64,000 nucleotides of DNA, from assembly GCA_023405815.1 (NCBI GenBank), contig JAEXXM010000054.1, positions 1 through 64,000 on the forward strand. The letters run 5' to 3'. Of the stretch, positions 17,553-27,202 are shown piece after piece (positions within the stretch are counted from its first letter, which is position 1; every line of letters starts with the position of its first letter). Source of the DNA: Pseudomonadota bacterium (GTDB lineage Bacteria; Pseudomonadota; Alphaproteobacteria; Rhizobiales; Hyphomicrobiaceae). A program made the position numbers and the translations under genes. Below the pieces are notes generated by a model. It made no database searches, had not been told where the DNA came from, and saw only the letters and a program-made list of their open reading frames with translations.

Positions 17553-18346
17553 TAATTGGGTTTGCCGTTGGTGATGGGGTTCGAGGCCACCAGCACGGGG
17601 CCTGCACCCTTCGCCGGGCGGTTGCCCGTGAAGACGCCGAGGCGGCGCGCAACTTCCTGGTAGGCCTCGAGCAGGCCGCCGAGGTCGCGGCGGAACCGGT
17701 CCTTGTCGAGCTTGTCGGAGGTGGCGATGTCCCACAGACGGCAGCAATCGGGGCTGATCTCGTCGGCGAGGACGATGCGCATCTGCTCGTTCTCCCACAG
17801 GCGCCCGAACTCGATCTTGAAGTCGACGAGCCGGATGCCGATGCCGAGGAACAGGCCGACGAGGAAGTCGTTGATGCGCAGCGCCAGCTGCATGATCTCG
17901 TCGATCTCCTGCGGCGTCGCCCAGCCGAACGCGGTGATGTGCTCTTCCGATACCATCGGATCGCCGAGCGCGTCGTCCTTGTAGTAGAACTCGATGATCG
18001 AGCGCGGGAGCTGCATGCCCTCTTCCAGGCCGAGGCGCGTCGCCAGCGAGCCGGCGGCGACGTTGCGCACCACGACCTCGAGCGGAACGATCTCGACCTC
18101 GCGGATCAGCTGCTCGCGCATGTTGAGGCGGCGCACGAAGTGCGTCGGCACGCCGATCTCGCCGAGACGCATGAAGATGTACTCGGAGATGCGGTTGTTG
18201 AGCACGCCCTTGCCTTCGATGAGCGCGTGCTTCTTGGCGTTGAACGCGGTGGCATCATCCTTGAAATGCTGGATGAGAGTGCCGGGCTCGGGGCCTTCGT
18301 AAAGCACCTTGGCCTTGCCCTCGTAGATGCGACGACGCCTGTTCAT
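17552..18346 (-). CDS. purC: phosphoribosylaminoimidazole-succinocarboxamide synthase
   Basis: Joins CAIR and aspartate with ATP to give SAICAR in purine synthesis. 264 residues with the SAICAR synthetase pattern: RRRIYEGKAKVLYEGPEPGT, KHALIEGKGVLNNRISEYIF, VVVRNVAAGSLATRLG, and VDFKIEFGR late in the chain. Start at 18346 has the family N-terminus; the upstream open frame is unrelated. First gene of the purC-purS-(exported)-purQ operon. It is divergent from the zeta inhibitor gene across a 348-nt interval. Confidence 0.97.
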   Translation of the reverse strand: MNRRRRIYEGKAKVLYEGPEPGTLIQHFKDDATAFNAKKHALIEGKGVLNNRISEYIFMRLGEIGVPTHFVRRLNMREQLIREVEIVPLEVVVRNVAAGSLATRLGLEEGMQLPRSIIEFYYKDDALGDPMVSEEHITAFGWATPQEIDEIMQLALRINDFLVGLFLGIGIRLVDFKIEFGRLWENEQMRIVLADEISPDCCRLWDIATSDKLDKDRFRRDLGGLLEAYQEVARRLGVFTGNRPAKGAGPVLVASNPITNGKPN

Positions 18347-18398
18347 TGAGCCTTTGTCCTTTGACGAGAAATTTACTTGGTCTGCCAGGCTGGAGACG

Positions 18399-18453
18399 AC
18401 CTGCCGACAAGAGCCAAGTCTTTGACATGACGAATTTTTTCTTGTCTGCAGGT
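18399..18453. promoter_or_regulatory. imperfect inverted repeat in the purC / zeta divergent interval
   Basis: ACCTGCCGACAAG (18399-18411) and CTTGTCTGCAGGT (18441-18453) are complementary at 12 of 13 positions with 29 nt between. Lying 53-107 nt before purC in a 348-nt interval that must contain two divergent promoters, it is a candidate operator or a 5'-leader hairpin of purC. No recognised regulator consensus. Confidence 0.35.
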
Positions 18454-18694
18454 GCCGGTTTGGAGAGTCGGCTGGCAAGATCGGACACCCGCCGCGACAC
18501 TAGCCGAACCGGCCCCCGGAAACAATCTTAAGGATGGGAAAGGTCGCAAGTGTCGCTAACGATCTGGAACTGGTGATTGAACGCCGCCGGAGCCCGGGTT
18601 ATGGCTCCCCGCGGCCGCTGATTTGCCGGAGGGCGATGCAACCTTTCCGGCAATGGGTGAGGCCCTGCGGCGACATGTTCTGTTGGAGATAGGA

Positions 18695-19018
18695 ATGACC
18701 ACCTTCGACGACCGCGAAAAGGGTTTTGAGAAGAAATTCGCGCTGGATCAAGACCTTAAGTTTCGCGCTGAGGCCCGGCGCAACAAGCTGCTGGCCGAGT
18801 GGGCCGCCACCAAGCTTGGAATCATGGGCGCCGCTCTTCCCGATTACGTGCGCTCGGTCGTGAAGGCCGATCTCGAGGAGAAGGGCGACGCGGACGTTTT
18901 TCGTAAGATTCACAATGACTTCGCTCTCGCTGGCGTCAAGGTTTCCGATGCCGAGCTTCGCACTCAGATGAGCGAGTTCCTGGCGCAGGCCGTCGCCGAC
19001 ATCGAGGCTTCCCGCTAG
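18695..19018 (+). CDS. F1-ATPase inhibitor zeta subunit (DUF1476)
   Basis: 107 residues starting MTTFDDREKGFEKKFALDQD, the DUF1476 signature, followed by a helical bundle (RRNKLLAEWAATKLG, VVKADLEEKGDADVFRKIHN). In Paracoccus denitrificans this family inserts its N-terminus into F1 and blocks ATP hydrolysis by the ATP synthase. The inhibitory N-terminal segment is intact here. Start at 18695 is from family alignment with AGGA just ahead. Divergent from purC. The stop codon overlaps the convergent hydrolase stop (ctag). Confidence 0.9.
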   Translation: MTTFDDREKGFEKKFALDQDLKFRAEARRNKLLAEWAATKLGIMGAALPDYVRSVVKADLEEKGDADVFRKIHNDFALAGVKVSDAELRTQMSEFLAQAVADIEASR

Positions 19019-19608
19019 GGCCTGGGGTCGGTCTCCAGGCCGGCCAGGAACTTGCCGAAGCGGAGCAGGCCGTCGGGCCACGGCCCGTGCCCGGAATGGT
19101 CGGCGATGTGGCCGGCCTGTCCCGCATCCACAAAATTCGCGCCCCAGGCTTCGGCGAAAACCTTCGCCCGCTCCTGCGAGCAGTAGGGGTCGTCGGTCGC
19201 AGCGAGAACAACCGCCGGGAATCCGAGCGGCGCGAGCGGAACCGGTGTAAAGCCGAAGCTGCCGGCCGGCCATGCGTGACCCTGGTTCTCCGGCCAGGCG
19301 GCGGTGTTGTCCACATCGGCCGGGGCCACGAGAAACGCGCCGGCGACCTTTCCCTTCTCGAGCTTCGGCGCTGCGTACGCGACGGCGATGACGCCGAGGC
19401 TATGCGCAACGAGCACGACCGGGCGCGTAGCAGCATCCACCTCGGCAAGAATCTTCTGCACCCATCCCTCCCGATCGGGAGCGCGCCAGTCGTCCTGCTC
19501 GATGCGCCGTGCCGTTGCGAGATTGCGCTCCCAGCGGGACTGCCAGTGATCCGGCCCCGAGTTGAGCCAGCCGGGCACGATGAGGATGTCGACGTCTGCT
19601 GTCTTCAT
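19015..19608 (-). CDS. RBBP9/YdeN-type alpha/beta hydrolase
   Basis: 197 residues. VDILIVPGWLNSGPDHWQSR at the start and the nucleophile elbow VAHSLGV (catalytic Ser) are characteristic of this small serine-hydrolase group; the Asp (ATDDPYCS) and the His (AGHIADHSGHG) complete the triad. No lid domain and no signal peptide, so a cytoplasmic esterase of unknown substrate. The 3' end overlaps the zeta inhibitor gene by four bases in convergent orientation. Confidence 0.9.
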   Translation of the reverse strand: MKTADVDILIVPGWLNSGPDHWQSRWERNLATARRIEQDDWRAPDREGWVQKILAEVDAATRPVVLVAHSLGVIAVAYAAPKLEKGKVAGAFLVAPADVDNTAAWPENQGHAWPAGSFGFTPVPLAPLGFPAVVLAATDDPYCSQERAKVFAEAWGANFVDAGQAGHIADHSGHGPWPDGLLRFGKFLAGLETDPRP

Positions 19609-19712
19609 GCTGCCTTTGTGGGAAGGGTGTTGGGATCCTACGGATAAGTTATGCGCTCGCCGCGACTCACCTTAGAAGGAATCGAGGGAAAAGATCGATC
19701 CAGTGGTGATGC

Positions 19713-20501
19713 ATGAGCAAGCCGAAGGCGGGGGGACGCTTCGCATTGGTCGCCATTGCGGCCGGTGTGTTGGCATTTGGTGCACTTGGGGCGCAGGCGG
19801 ACGGCTGGCGTCCGGGTGAGCCGGGCCGGTGGGTCCCGGGCACGCCCATGACGGATTCGCAAGACGTCAGCGATTGGAGCGGCTTCTATATCGGCGGCAA
19901 GCTCGGCGGCGCCTGGAGCGACATCGGCTGGACGGAGAATTTCAGCGAGTTCACCGCCCCGGGTGGGGCCAGCTTCTCGCCGAGCAGCTTCCAGGGTGGC
20001 GTCTTCGGCGGCGGCAACCTGCAGATGGGCAATTGGGTCTTCGGCCTCGAGACCTCGTTCATTGGAATGGGGCTCAACCAATCGACCAGCCCGGTCGTTG
20101 CCACCGACACCTTCAAGACCGAGATCGATTGGCTGCTCTTCGTCGAGCCGCGCCTCGGCTACTCCTGGGACCGTACGATGGTGTTCGTCAAAGGCGGCTG
20201 GGTGGGCGGCGATGCCACGCTGTCGGCAACCGGACTCAACGCCAACGGCGCCTTCACCACCGCTTCGGCTACGGACTTCGTCGATGGCTGGACCATCGGC
20301 GGCGGCATCGAATACGCTTGGCATCCGAGCTTCATCGTCGGCGTCGACTATCAGTACATCGACCTCGACCTGGGCACCGCTGCTTCATGCGATCTGTGCC
20401 TGATCGGCATCCCGATCGGTGAGCCGGCGGCCATCAGCGGCAATGCGGACATCTCGCTTGTGACGCTGCGCGCCAGCTACCTGTTCCGTCCCGAGGACTG
20501 A
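19713..20501 (+). CDS. outer-membrane beta-barrel, Omp25/Omp31 type
   Basis: 262 residues with a signal peptide (GRFALVAIAAGVLAFGALGA, cut after AQA). After a short Pro/Gly-rich segment the barrel begins at DWSGFYIGGKLGGAWSD, the hallmark of the alphaproteobacterial small-barrel family, with alternating strands (NWVFGLETSF, FKTEIDWLLFVEPRLGYSWD, GWTIGGGIEYAWHPSFIVGV) and the terminal strand SLVTLRASYLFRPED. One CDLC pair sits in a surface loop. Likely eight strands. Function in such proteins is mostly structural. Confidence 0.9.
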   Translation: MSKPKAGGRFALVAIAAGVLAFGALGAQADGWRPGEPGRWVPGTPMTDSQDVSDWSGFYIGGKLGGAWSDIGWTENFSEFTAPGGASFSPSSFQGGVFGGGNLQMGNWVFGLETSFIGMGLNQSTSPVVATDTFKTEIDWLLFVEPRLGYSWDRTMVFVKGGWVGGDATLSATGLNANGAFTTASATDFVDGWTIGGGIEYAWHPSFIVGVDYQYIDLDLGTAASCDLCLIGIPIGEPAAISGNADISLVTLRASYLFRPED

Positions 20502-20556
20502 CCGGGCGTCAGGATGTGGCCGGAGCCGTCATGGCGGCTCTGATCTGCCTCTCTCA

Positions 20557-21642
20557 TCAATCGGCGGGTTCTTCGTCGGCCTCCAACGGAGTGTCTTCGA
20601 CGGACACGAAGCCCCATCGGATGAGCAATGTCGCCGCCACTGCGCCCGCAACGATGAGTTGCGTGCTGCGGAGAGGCAGCAAAGCGCTCATCTGCGACTC
20701 CAGCAACGACCCCGCGATGAGGATCGCCGCGAGGCTCGCCGCTATCGGCGCGACCGCGACAGGGCTCGCCCCGCCCGCGCGTGCAAACGATCGCGCGTAG
20801 AGCCACACGGTGACAAAGACGGCGATCGCGAGACCCAGATTCCAAGCCAGTTCGCCGCTGCCCGGTATGCCGAGGGACTTGTCGATGCTCGGCGGAGCAA
20901 ACCATCCGATGGCCAGAAGCGGTACGAAGAGGATCGCACTGGTCAGAAACGGCGTCCAAAGGCACGTCTCAATGGTCGCCCGGGCTCCACGCGCGGCGAG
21001 AACGATGCCGATGACGGCGCCAATGGCGAGCACCGAATAGAGCAGGCTGAAGAACACGGTATCCGCCGCATATTCCCCGCGTTCGACGAGATAGGCGATA
21101 CCGGCCAGTATTCCCGGGAGCTCGGCCAGCGCAGGGGCGAGGAAGATGAGCCACAGGCCGCAGCCGAGCCCCAGCCGGTCGATCAGGCCGACGAAGGCGA
21201 TGGCGAGAGCAGTCCCGGCCAAAAGTGTGGCTATGCAAACGGCCCGGAACGCCGTCCCCGGCTCCGTGACGAGACCGGAGACGCCTTCGAAGGCGGTGGC
21301 GAGGCCGGCACCTTGGATGAGCGCCATCACCAGCGCCAAGCCGACGGCGATGAGCGCGAGGCGATCGCTATTGCGGAAAGAGGCGGTCTCCCACGGGCGC
21401 AAACTAGGCGCGACGAGCTTCGCGATCTCGAACAGGATCAGGGCGTTGAGCAGCGGCATGATGCCGAGCGAGAGGACCGAGACGCGTGCCAGCGCCGATG
21501 GGCCTGTCGTCTGCGTCAGCGCCGCGATCCTTTCCGGATCAAGGCCGGGAAGCGGAACGTTGCTGCCGACCCAATAGGCGGCGAGCACCGCTATGGTGAC
21601 GCCGAGCCGGCTCCAGAACGTCGTATCGCGCGCTTGCGGCAT
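20557..21642 (-). CDS. short divergent SecY-like membrane protein
   Basis: 361 residues with about ten hydrophobic segments. The N-terminal VLAAYWVGSNVPLPGLDPER corresponds to the end of SecY helix 1 (SecY has ...RLGSHIPLPGIN-type sequence), and ALARVSVLSLGIMPLLNALI matches the SecY plug/helix 2 segment (GALSRMSIFALGIMPYISAS-type). RLGLGCGLWLIFLAPALAEL lines up with SecY helix 5. It is some 70-90 residues shorter than housekeeping SecY (about 440), mostly in the cytoplasmic loops that bind SecA and ribosomes. No secE or secA is nearby. A canonical secY would be expected elsewhere in the ribosomal operon. Role unknown; export of special substrates would be speculation. Confidence 0.7.
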   Translation of the reverse strand: MPQARDTTFWSRLGVTIAVLAAYWVGSNVPLPGLDPERIAALTQTTGPSALARVSVLSLGIMPLLNALILFEIAKLVAPSLRPWETASFRNSDRLALIAVGLALVMALIQGAGLATAFEGVSGLVTEPGTAFRAVCIATLLAGTALAIAFVGLIDRLGLGCGLWLIFLAPALAELPGILAGIAYLVERGEYAADTVFFSLLYSVLAIGAVIGIVLAARGARATIETCLWTPFLTSAILFVPLLAIGWFAPPSIDKSLGIPGSGELAWNLGLAIAVFVTVWLYARSFARAGGASPVAVAPIAASLAAILIAGSLLESQMSALLPLRSTQLIVAGAVAATLLIRWGFVSVEDTPLEADEEPAD

Positions 21643-21724
21643 CCGTGCCTCCCTCTCCCCCAGGAACAGTCAGCACGAACCGCAACAGCTCATCGCGAGC
21701 CGTGCAGTTCCCTGCGAGACAGCG

Positions 21725-23032
21725 TCAGCCTTTGCCGAACACCCGCTCGAAGATCGTGTCGACGTGCTTGAAATGATACCCGAGGTCGAACATCGCCTCG
21801 AGCTCGGCCGGCTTGAGCTTTGCCGTGACGTTCTTGTCCGCCTTGAGCTCTGCGAGGAAGTCCTTGCCCTCCAGCCACGTCTTCATGGCGTTGCGCTGCA
21901 CTAGCGCGTACGCCTCCTCGCGTGATGCGCCGGCCTGCGTGAGGGCGAGCAGCACGCGCTGCGAGTTATGCAGGCCACCGAGCTGGTCGAGGTTCTTCTG
22001 CATGTTCTCTGGATAGACGACGAGCTTGTCGACGATCCCGGTGAGACGCGCGAGAGCAAAGTCGAGTGTCACCGTCGCATCGGGTCCGATCATGCGCTCG
22101 ACCGATGAGTGAGAGATGTCGCGCTCGTGCCAGAGGGCGACGTTCTCCATCGCCGGGATCGCGTACGCGCGCACCATGCGGGCAAGGCCCGTGAGGTTTT
22201 CGCTCAGCACCGGGTTGCGCTTGTGAGGCATGGCCGACGAGCCCTTCTGTCCGGCTGAGAAGAACTCCTCGGCCTCCAACACCTCGGTGCGCTGAAGATG
22301 CCGGATTTCGACCGCCAGTCTCTCTATGGACGAGGCGACGACGCCCAGCGTCGCGAAGTACATCGCGTGCCGGTCGCGCGGGATCACCTGCGTAGACACC
22401 GGCTCAGGCTTCAGCCCCATCTTCTCGGCGACGTAGGCTTCGATGCGCGGATCGATGTTGGCGAAGGTGCCGACGGCCCCAGATAGCGCGCAGGTCGAGA
22501 CCTCCTCGCGCGCCGCGACGAGCCGCGCGCGAGCGCGCTCGAATTCGGCATATGCGTAGGCGAGCTTCAATCCGAAGGTCACCGGCTCTGCATGGATGCC
22601 GTGGCTGCGCCCGATCGTCGGCGTCCTCTTGTGCTCGAGCGCACGGCGCTTCAGCGCTGCCAGAAGCGCGTCGACGTCGGCGATGAGGAGATCGGCTGCC
22701 CGCTGGAGCTGCACGTTGAGGCACGTGTCGAGCACATCCGACGACGTCATGCCCTGGTGTACGAAGCGTGCTTCCGGGCCGACGATCTCTGCCAGATGGG
22801 TGAGGAAGGCGATGACGTCGTGCTTGGTTTCGCGCTCGATTTCGTCGATGCGCTGAACGTCGAACTTCGCATTCCGGCCTTTGTCCCAGATCTTCTGGGC
22901 CGCGTGGTGCGGGATGACGCCCAGCTCCGCCATGGCGGTAGCGGCGTGGGCCTCGATCTCGAACCAGATGCGAAAGCGGGTCTCGGCATCCCAGATGGAC
23001 GCCATCTCGGGGCGGCTGTAGCGCGGAATCAT
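21725..23032 (-). CDS. purB: adenylosuccinate lyase
   Basis: Catalyses two fumarate eliminations: SAICAR to AICAR and adenylosuccinate to AMP. 435 residues. The fumarase/aspartase signature GSSAMPHKRNP is present, as are the N-terminal MIPRYSRPEMASIWDAETRF, the THLAEIVG and FVHQGMTSSDVLDT segments with catalytic residues, and the second His in IGRSHGIHAEPVT. Standalone; together with purL/Q/S/C it makes a loose purine neighbourhood. A 430-nt AT-richer interval lies upstream. Confidence 0.97.
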   Translation of the reverse strand: MIPRYSRPEMASIWDAETRFRIWFEIEAHAATAMAELGVIPHHAAQKIWDKGRNAKFDVQRIDEIERETKHDVIAFLTHLAEIVGPEARFVHQGMTSSDVLDTCLNVQLQRAADLLIADVDALLAALKRRALEHKRTPTIGRSHGIHAEPVTFGLKLAYAYAEFERARARLVAAREEVSTCALSGAVGTFANIDPRIEAYVAEKMGLKPEPVSTQVIPRDRHAMYFATLGVVASSIERLAVEIRHLQRTEVLEAEEFFSAGQKGSSAMPHKRNPVLSENLTGLARMVRAYAIPAMENVALWHERDISHSSVERMIGPDATVTLDFALARLTGIVDKLVVYPENMQKNLDQLGGLHNSQRVLLALTQAGASREEAYALVQRNAMKTWLEGKDFLAELKADKNVTAKLKPAELEAMFDLGYHFKHVDTIFERVFGKG

Positions 23033-23463
23033 GTGCGGCCTCGCGGGAAGGAAGGCCGGACCCCTAGCAGACGCGGGCCCCGGGCTTCAATTGGAAGTCT
23101 CAGGAAAAGCCGCTGCCGCAATACTTGTTTGTTGCAGTTTAGCGAAGACCAATCCGGCACAAAATCCACACTGCCGCGCCATTGCTGCAACGCACAAAAG
23201 AACTTCTTGGCGTATGATAGTAATTAGACAGTACGGTCCAGAAGTTGCCACAATTGCTTCGTCCTGGCGCTGCAGCGCACCAGTGGTGACTGTGGACAGA
23301 TTGTCACGTTTGCCAATCAATTCATTGGTCTAATCTTGAATGTACGGATGTGAAACGAAAAGTTACTTATGACGAGCGACCGGACTCTTATAACGGTGGC
23401 GCTCCGACCCGGAATTGACCGGGCCCAAAAAGGCAGGAAATCAACGAGGGCAAAGGCCGCGTG
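23033..23463. other. gene-free interval, AT-richer than its surroundings
   Basis: Between the divergent purB and the small protein at 23464. Compared with flanking genes it has visibly more A and T (for example around 23200-23240 and 23320-23400), as expected for promoter DNA. I found no tRNA, strong hairpin or plausible ORF, and no unambiguous promoter boxes. Confidence 0.4.
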
Positions 23464-23664
23464 ATGTCGAACCAAATGCAAGGAGAAATCGCCCAACTCA
23501 ATTCCGAGTTGGAGCAGACCGACGACCCGCGGGAAGGCTACGCCAAGGTGCAGGCCAAGATCCGCGGCTACCGCCAGGCGGGTATCAAGGTTCCGGACGA
23601 TCTCGTGCTCATCGAAAAGCGGCTGGTGGCGGAATGCCTCGCCGCATCGCAGGGCCGCGACTGA
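23464..23664 (+). CDS. small helical protein, unknown function
   Basis: 66 residues, MSNQMQGEIAQLNSELEQTD then DPREGYAKVQAKIRGYRQAG and a helical C-terminus with a single cysteine (AECLAAS). No signal or membrane segment; probably two or three helices. AAAGG lies about nine bases ahead of the ATG at 23464, which I prefer to the GTG at 23461. Family not recognised. The long AT-rich upstream region and a possible terminator downstream suggest its own transcript. Confidence 0.6.
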   Translation: MSNQMQGEIAQLNSELEQTDDPREGYAKVQAKIRGYRQAGIKVPDDLVLIEKRLVAECLAASQGRD

Positions 23665-23754
23665 CAGCTTCAGCCGACCAGGTTCCTCGCGAACCGACAT
23701 AGGAAAAGCGGCACGATGAATGCCGCTCGATGGACGGCTTCTTTATCCCGCAAG

Positions 23755-23792
23755 CAAGAGCGTCGTGGCACAGCCGCGGCGCTTTGTTTTTT
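23755..23792 (+). terminator. possible intrinsic terminator
   Basis: CAA(G)AGCG / CGCTTTG with a 17-nt partly paired loop followed by TTTTTT. Located 90 nt behind the small-protein stop. Another dyad, CTGATGCCC / GGGCATCAG (23805-23834), overlaps the end of the convergent livK. Confidence 0.4.
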
Positions 23793-23830
23793 GCGAGGGC
23801 TGCCCTGATGCCCCACGCCAGGCGCGGGCA

Positions 23831-24955
23831 TCAGTTCTGCACGTAGGTGATGCGCCCGTCCGGCTGCTTGACCCAGGTGTAGAGCACGTAGCCGACCTGC
23901 TTGATGTCACCCTTCTCGTCGAAGGCAAGGTCACCGATCACGGTGTTGAAGGTGACGCCGGTATGCATGTAAGCGGCGACCGTCTTCGGATCGACCGACT
24001 TCGTCGCCTCGACCGCCTGCTTGATGATCTGCACCGCCGCGTAGCTGTAGAGCGTGTAGGCTTCGGGCTTGTATTCGCGTGCCTCGAACCGTTCGACGAT
24101 CTCCTTGGCCTCGGGCCGCTTCTGCGGATCGGGACCGAACGTCATCAGTACGCCTTCGGCTGCCGGGCCGGCGATGGCGGCGAACTCGTCGCTGGCGATG
24201 CCATCGCCCGACATGAAGACCGCGTTCACGCCTTGCTCGCGCATCTGCCGCAGGAGGAGGCCGCCGGCCGTGTGCACGCCGCCCCAGTATACGAGCTCGA
24301 TGCCCGCGTTCTTCAGCTTTGAGATGAGGGCACTGAAGTCCTTTTCGTTGGCGTTGACGCTCTCAGAGAGCGCCTCGGTGCCTCCGCCCGCCTGCATGGC
24401 CTTGCGCGTCTCGTTGGCAAGGCCCTGCCCGTAAGGAGTCTTGTCGTCGAGAATGGCGACCTTCTTGTCCTTGAAGTTCTGTGCGATGTGCGCGCCGGCG
24501 ACGGCGCCCTGCTGGTCATCGCGCCCGCAGGTGCGGAACACGTTCCACATCTGCCGCTCCGTGACGAGCGGGTTCGTCGAGCCCGGCGTGATCATCAGCA
24601 TCCCGTTCTCGACGTAGACCTCGGATGCCGGGATGGTGACGCCGGAATTGAAGTGCCCGACGACGAAATGCACGCCCTCGCCGAGGAAATTGTTGGCGAC
24701 CGAGACGCCCTGGCGCGGATCGCCCGCGTCGTCGCCGACGAACAACTCGATCTGCTGCCCGTTGATGCCGCCTGCCCCGTTGAGGTCGGCAACCGCCTGC
24801 TCGACGCCGTTCTTGAGCTGGGTGCCGAACGCCGCGTCGGTGCCCGTCATTGGCCCCGCGACGCCCAGTTTGAACTTGGCCGGCCCGCTGTCGCAGCCCG
24901 AAAGGAGGGCGGCGAAGGCGAGCGCCAAGGTTGCAAGAACGGCTGCTGGTTTCAT
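23831..24955 (-). CDS. livK: branched-chain amino acid ABC transporter, substrate-binding protein
   Basis: 374 residues. The signal ends in ALLSGC, a lipobox, so this is probably a lipoprotein on the periplasmic face. The mature part has the Leu/Ile/Val-binding fold: KFKLGVAGPMTGTDAAFGTQ, GGINGQQIELFVGDDAGDPR and PYGQGLANETRKAMQ are typical. The last gene of the liv operon here, following the DUF6867-like membrane protein after 88 nt. Specificity (amino acids, amides or other small organics) cannot be read from sequence. Confidence 0.93.
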   Translation of the reverse strand: MKPAAVLATLALAFAALLSGCDSGPAKFKLGVAGPMTGTDAAFGTQLKNGVEQAVADLNGAGGINGQQIELFVGDDAGDPRQGVSVANNFLGEGVHFVVGHFNSGVTIPASEVYVENGMLMITPGSTNPLVTERQMWNVFRTCGRDDQQGAVAGAHIAQNFKDKKVAILDDKTPYGQGLANETRKAMQAGGGTEALSESVNANEKDFSALISKLKNAGIELVYWGGVHTAGGLLLRQMREQGVNAVFMSGDGIASDEFAAIAGPAAEGVLMTFGPDPQKRPEAKEIVERFEAREYKPEAYTLYSYAAVQIIKQAVEATKSVDPKTVAAYMHTGVTFNTVIGDLAFDEKGDIKQVGYVLYTWVKQPDGRITYVQN

Positions 24956-25043
24956 GAAGACCTCTGTTGATCGACGAAAGGCGCGCTGAGCGCTGCACCG
25001 CGCAAGAAAATGCGCGGCATGTTCGTCCGAATTGGGGGAAATG

Positions 25044-25412
25044 TCACCCCCGTGGTTCAGAGGAAGCCGCCTTCCGTCGCCACCAGAAAAGCCCGGACCG
25101 CTCGTAGGCCCAGGGGTACTGCTCCACCATCTGGCGCACGCGTGTCATTCGGAAGCCCCAGGCGCAGGCGGTCGCCACGACGATGTAATCGATGATGAAA
25201 TTCCTGAAGGATAGCAGCGGTTCCTGAAACAGCGCATAGTGGAAGAACCGCACCGCGAAGGTGAGCAGGAGTGCCGCCGCAAGAACCTTCCAGGGCGCCC
25301 GCCAGGTCGAGGCGATCGCAGCCCCGGCCGCGCGCGCGGCCGCGCCACCCATCAGTACCGTGACGAGGAGAAAGATCCACAGGCCGTTGTCTCCGGTTTC
25401 GTAGAAGCTCAT
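25044..25412 (-). CDS. small membrane protein of the liv cluster (DUF6867-like)
   Basis: 122 residues. Three hydrophobic segments (LWIFLLVTVLMGGAAARAAG, VLAAALLLTFAVRFFHYALF, FIIDYIVVATACAWGFRM), then a C-terminal tail with YPWAYERSGLFWWRRK. Start at 25412 begins MSFYETGDNGLW; upstream codons belong to the repeat-containing spacer. Such proteins accompany Liv ABC genes in alphaproteobacteria; I match it to DUF6867 from memory and without certainty. It sits between livF and livK on the same strand. Function unknown. Confidence 0.65.
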   Translation of the reverse strand: MSFYETGDNGLWIFLLVTVLMGGAAARAAGAAIASTWRAPWKVLAAALLLTFAVRFFHYALFQEPLLSFRNFIIDYIVVATACAWGFRMTRVRQMVEQYPWAYERSGLFWWRRKAASSEPRG

Positions 25413-25445
25413 GGCGATCCACCTTTGGTCTGACCTACGCGGCTC

Positions 25446-25547
25446 GGCCGCCGAAGGCGGCAAGGGCGCAAGGCGCCCCGCGCCTTAGGCGCGGTCCCCG
25501 CTTCGGGCGACGATGAATGCATACAAAGCTTCCTTCCGCTCGCGTCA

Positions 25548-25549
<2 letters not shown>
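25446..25549 (-). repeat. structured intergenic repeat, copy B (downstream of livF)
   Basis: On the minus strand it starts with the livF stop itself (TAGTGACGCGAGCGG) and contains hairpins GCGCC-taa-GGCGC and, at the end, GCCGCC-ttc-GGCGGC. Same length and same end sequences as copy A at 12101-12203. Confidence 0.7.
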
Positions 25550-26281
<732 letters not shown>

Positions 26282-26285
<4 letters not shown>

Positions 26286-27202
26286 AGCCCCACCTCCGCT
26301 TCCACTTTGGCGACTTCCTTGTCTTCGACGCCAAGATAGGCGGCGACGACCTTGGGATCGTTCTTCACGCTCTCCGGCGTTCCGTCCGAGATCTTGATGC
26401 CGTACTCCAGCACGATGACGTGGTCGGAAATCTCCATCACCACCGACATGTCATGCTCGATGAGCAGGATGGACGTCGCATGCTCGTCGCGGATGGCGCG
26501 CAGCAGCTCGTTGAGCGCCAGACTCTCACGTGGGTTAAGCCCGGCCGCAGGCTCGTCGAGGCAGAGCAGCACCGGATCGGTGCACATCGCCCGCGCAATC
26601 TCGAGGCGCCGCTGGTCGCCGTACGGTAGCGCCCCGGCCGCGTCGTCGGCGCGGCCGGTGAGGCCGATCCGGTCGAGCCAGTAACGGGCGACATCGACGG
26701 CTGCCGCTTCGGCCTGGCGATAGCGCACTGCGCCGACGAGGCCGAGCAGCGACCAGCCCGAGGCGTGCATCAGCGGGTTGTGCTGGGCCACGATGAGGTT
26801 CTCGAGCACGGTCATTCCCGGAAACAACCGGATGTTCTGGAACGTGCGGGCGACCCGTGCCCGCCTTGCGATCTCGAAGTCCGGCATGCGCTCGAGCAGG
26901 AGCAATCCGCCGCCGCCGATCTCATCGTCACGGCAGGCGTAGCGCCGGCCGGATGCGGTGAGATCGGCAACCGCCTGCGACTCGATTGGGCTGTTGGTGG
27001 ACAGAACCATCAACCCGCTGGTGGGCTTGTAGAAGCCGGTGATGCAGTTGAAGACGGTGGTCTTGCCGGCCCCGTTGGGACCGATCAGCGAGGTGATGTC
27101 GCCGCGTCCTACGGAGAACGACAGGTCGCGCACCGCGACGAGGCCGCCGAAGCGCATTGTGAGGCCCTCGACGACGAGCAGCGGATCGCGCAGCCAGCGC
27201 AT
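26282..27202 (-). CDS. livG: branched-chain amino acid ABC transporter ATPase LivG
   Basis: 306 residues; Walker A GPNGAGKTT, Walker B LLCLDEPAAGLNP, LLIEHDMSVVM switch His. It is about 50 residues longer than E. coli LivG because of an insertion between KPTSG and ARTFQNIRLF (ending GGGLLLLERMPDFEIARRAR), a variant I know from other alphaproteobacterial LivG proteins. The signature motif is atypical: ALPYGDQRRLEIARAM, as usual in LivG. Its ATG at 27202 overlaps the livM stop by one base. Confidence 0.95.

Noticed and set aside
20557..21642. The SecY-like gene as a truncated pseudogene of the housekeeping secY
   Set aside because: The frame is intact from start to stop with a regular series of membrane helices and a polar tail; it reads as a shortened but maintained protein. 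Not excluded without comparison to relatives.
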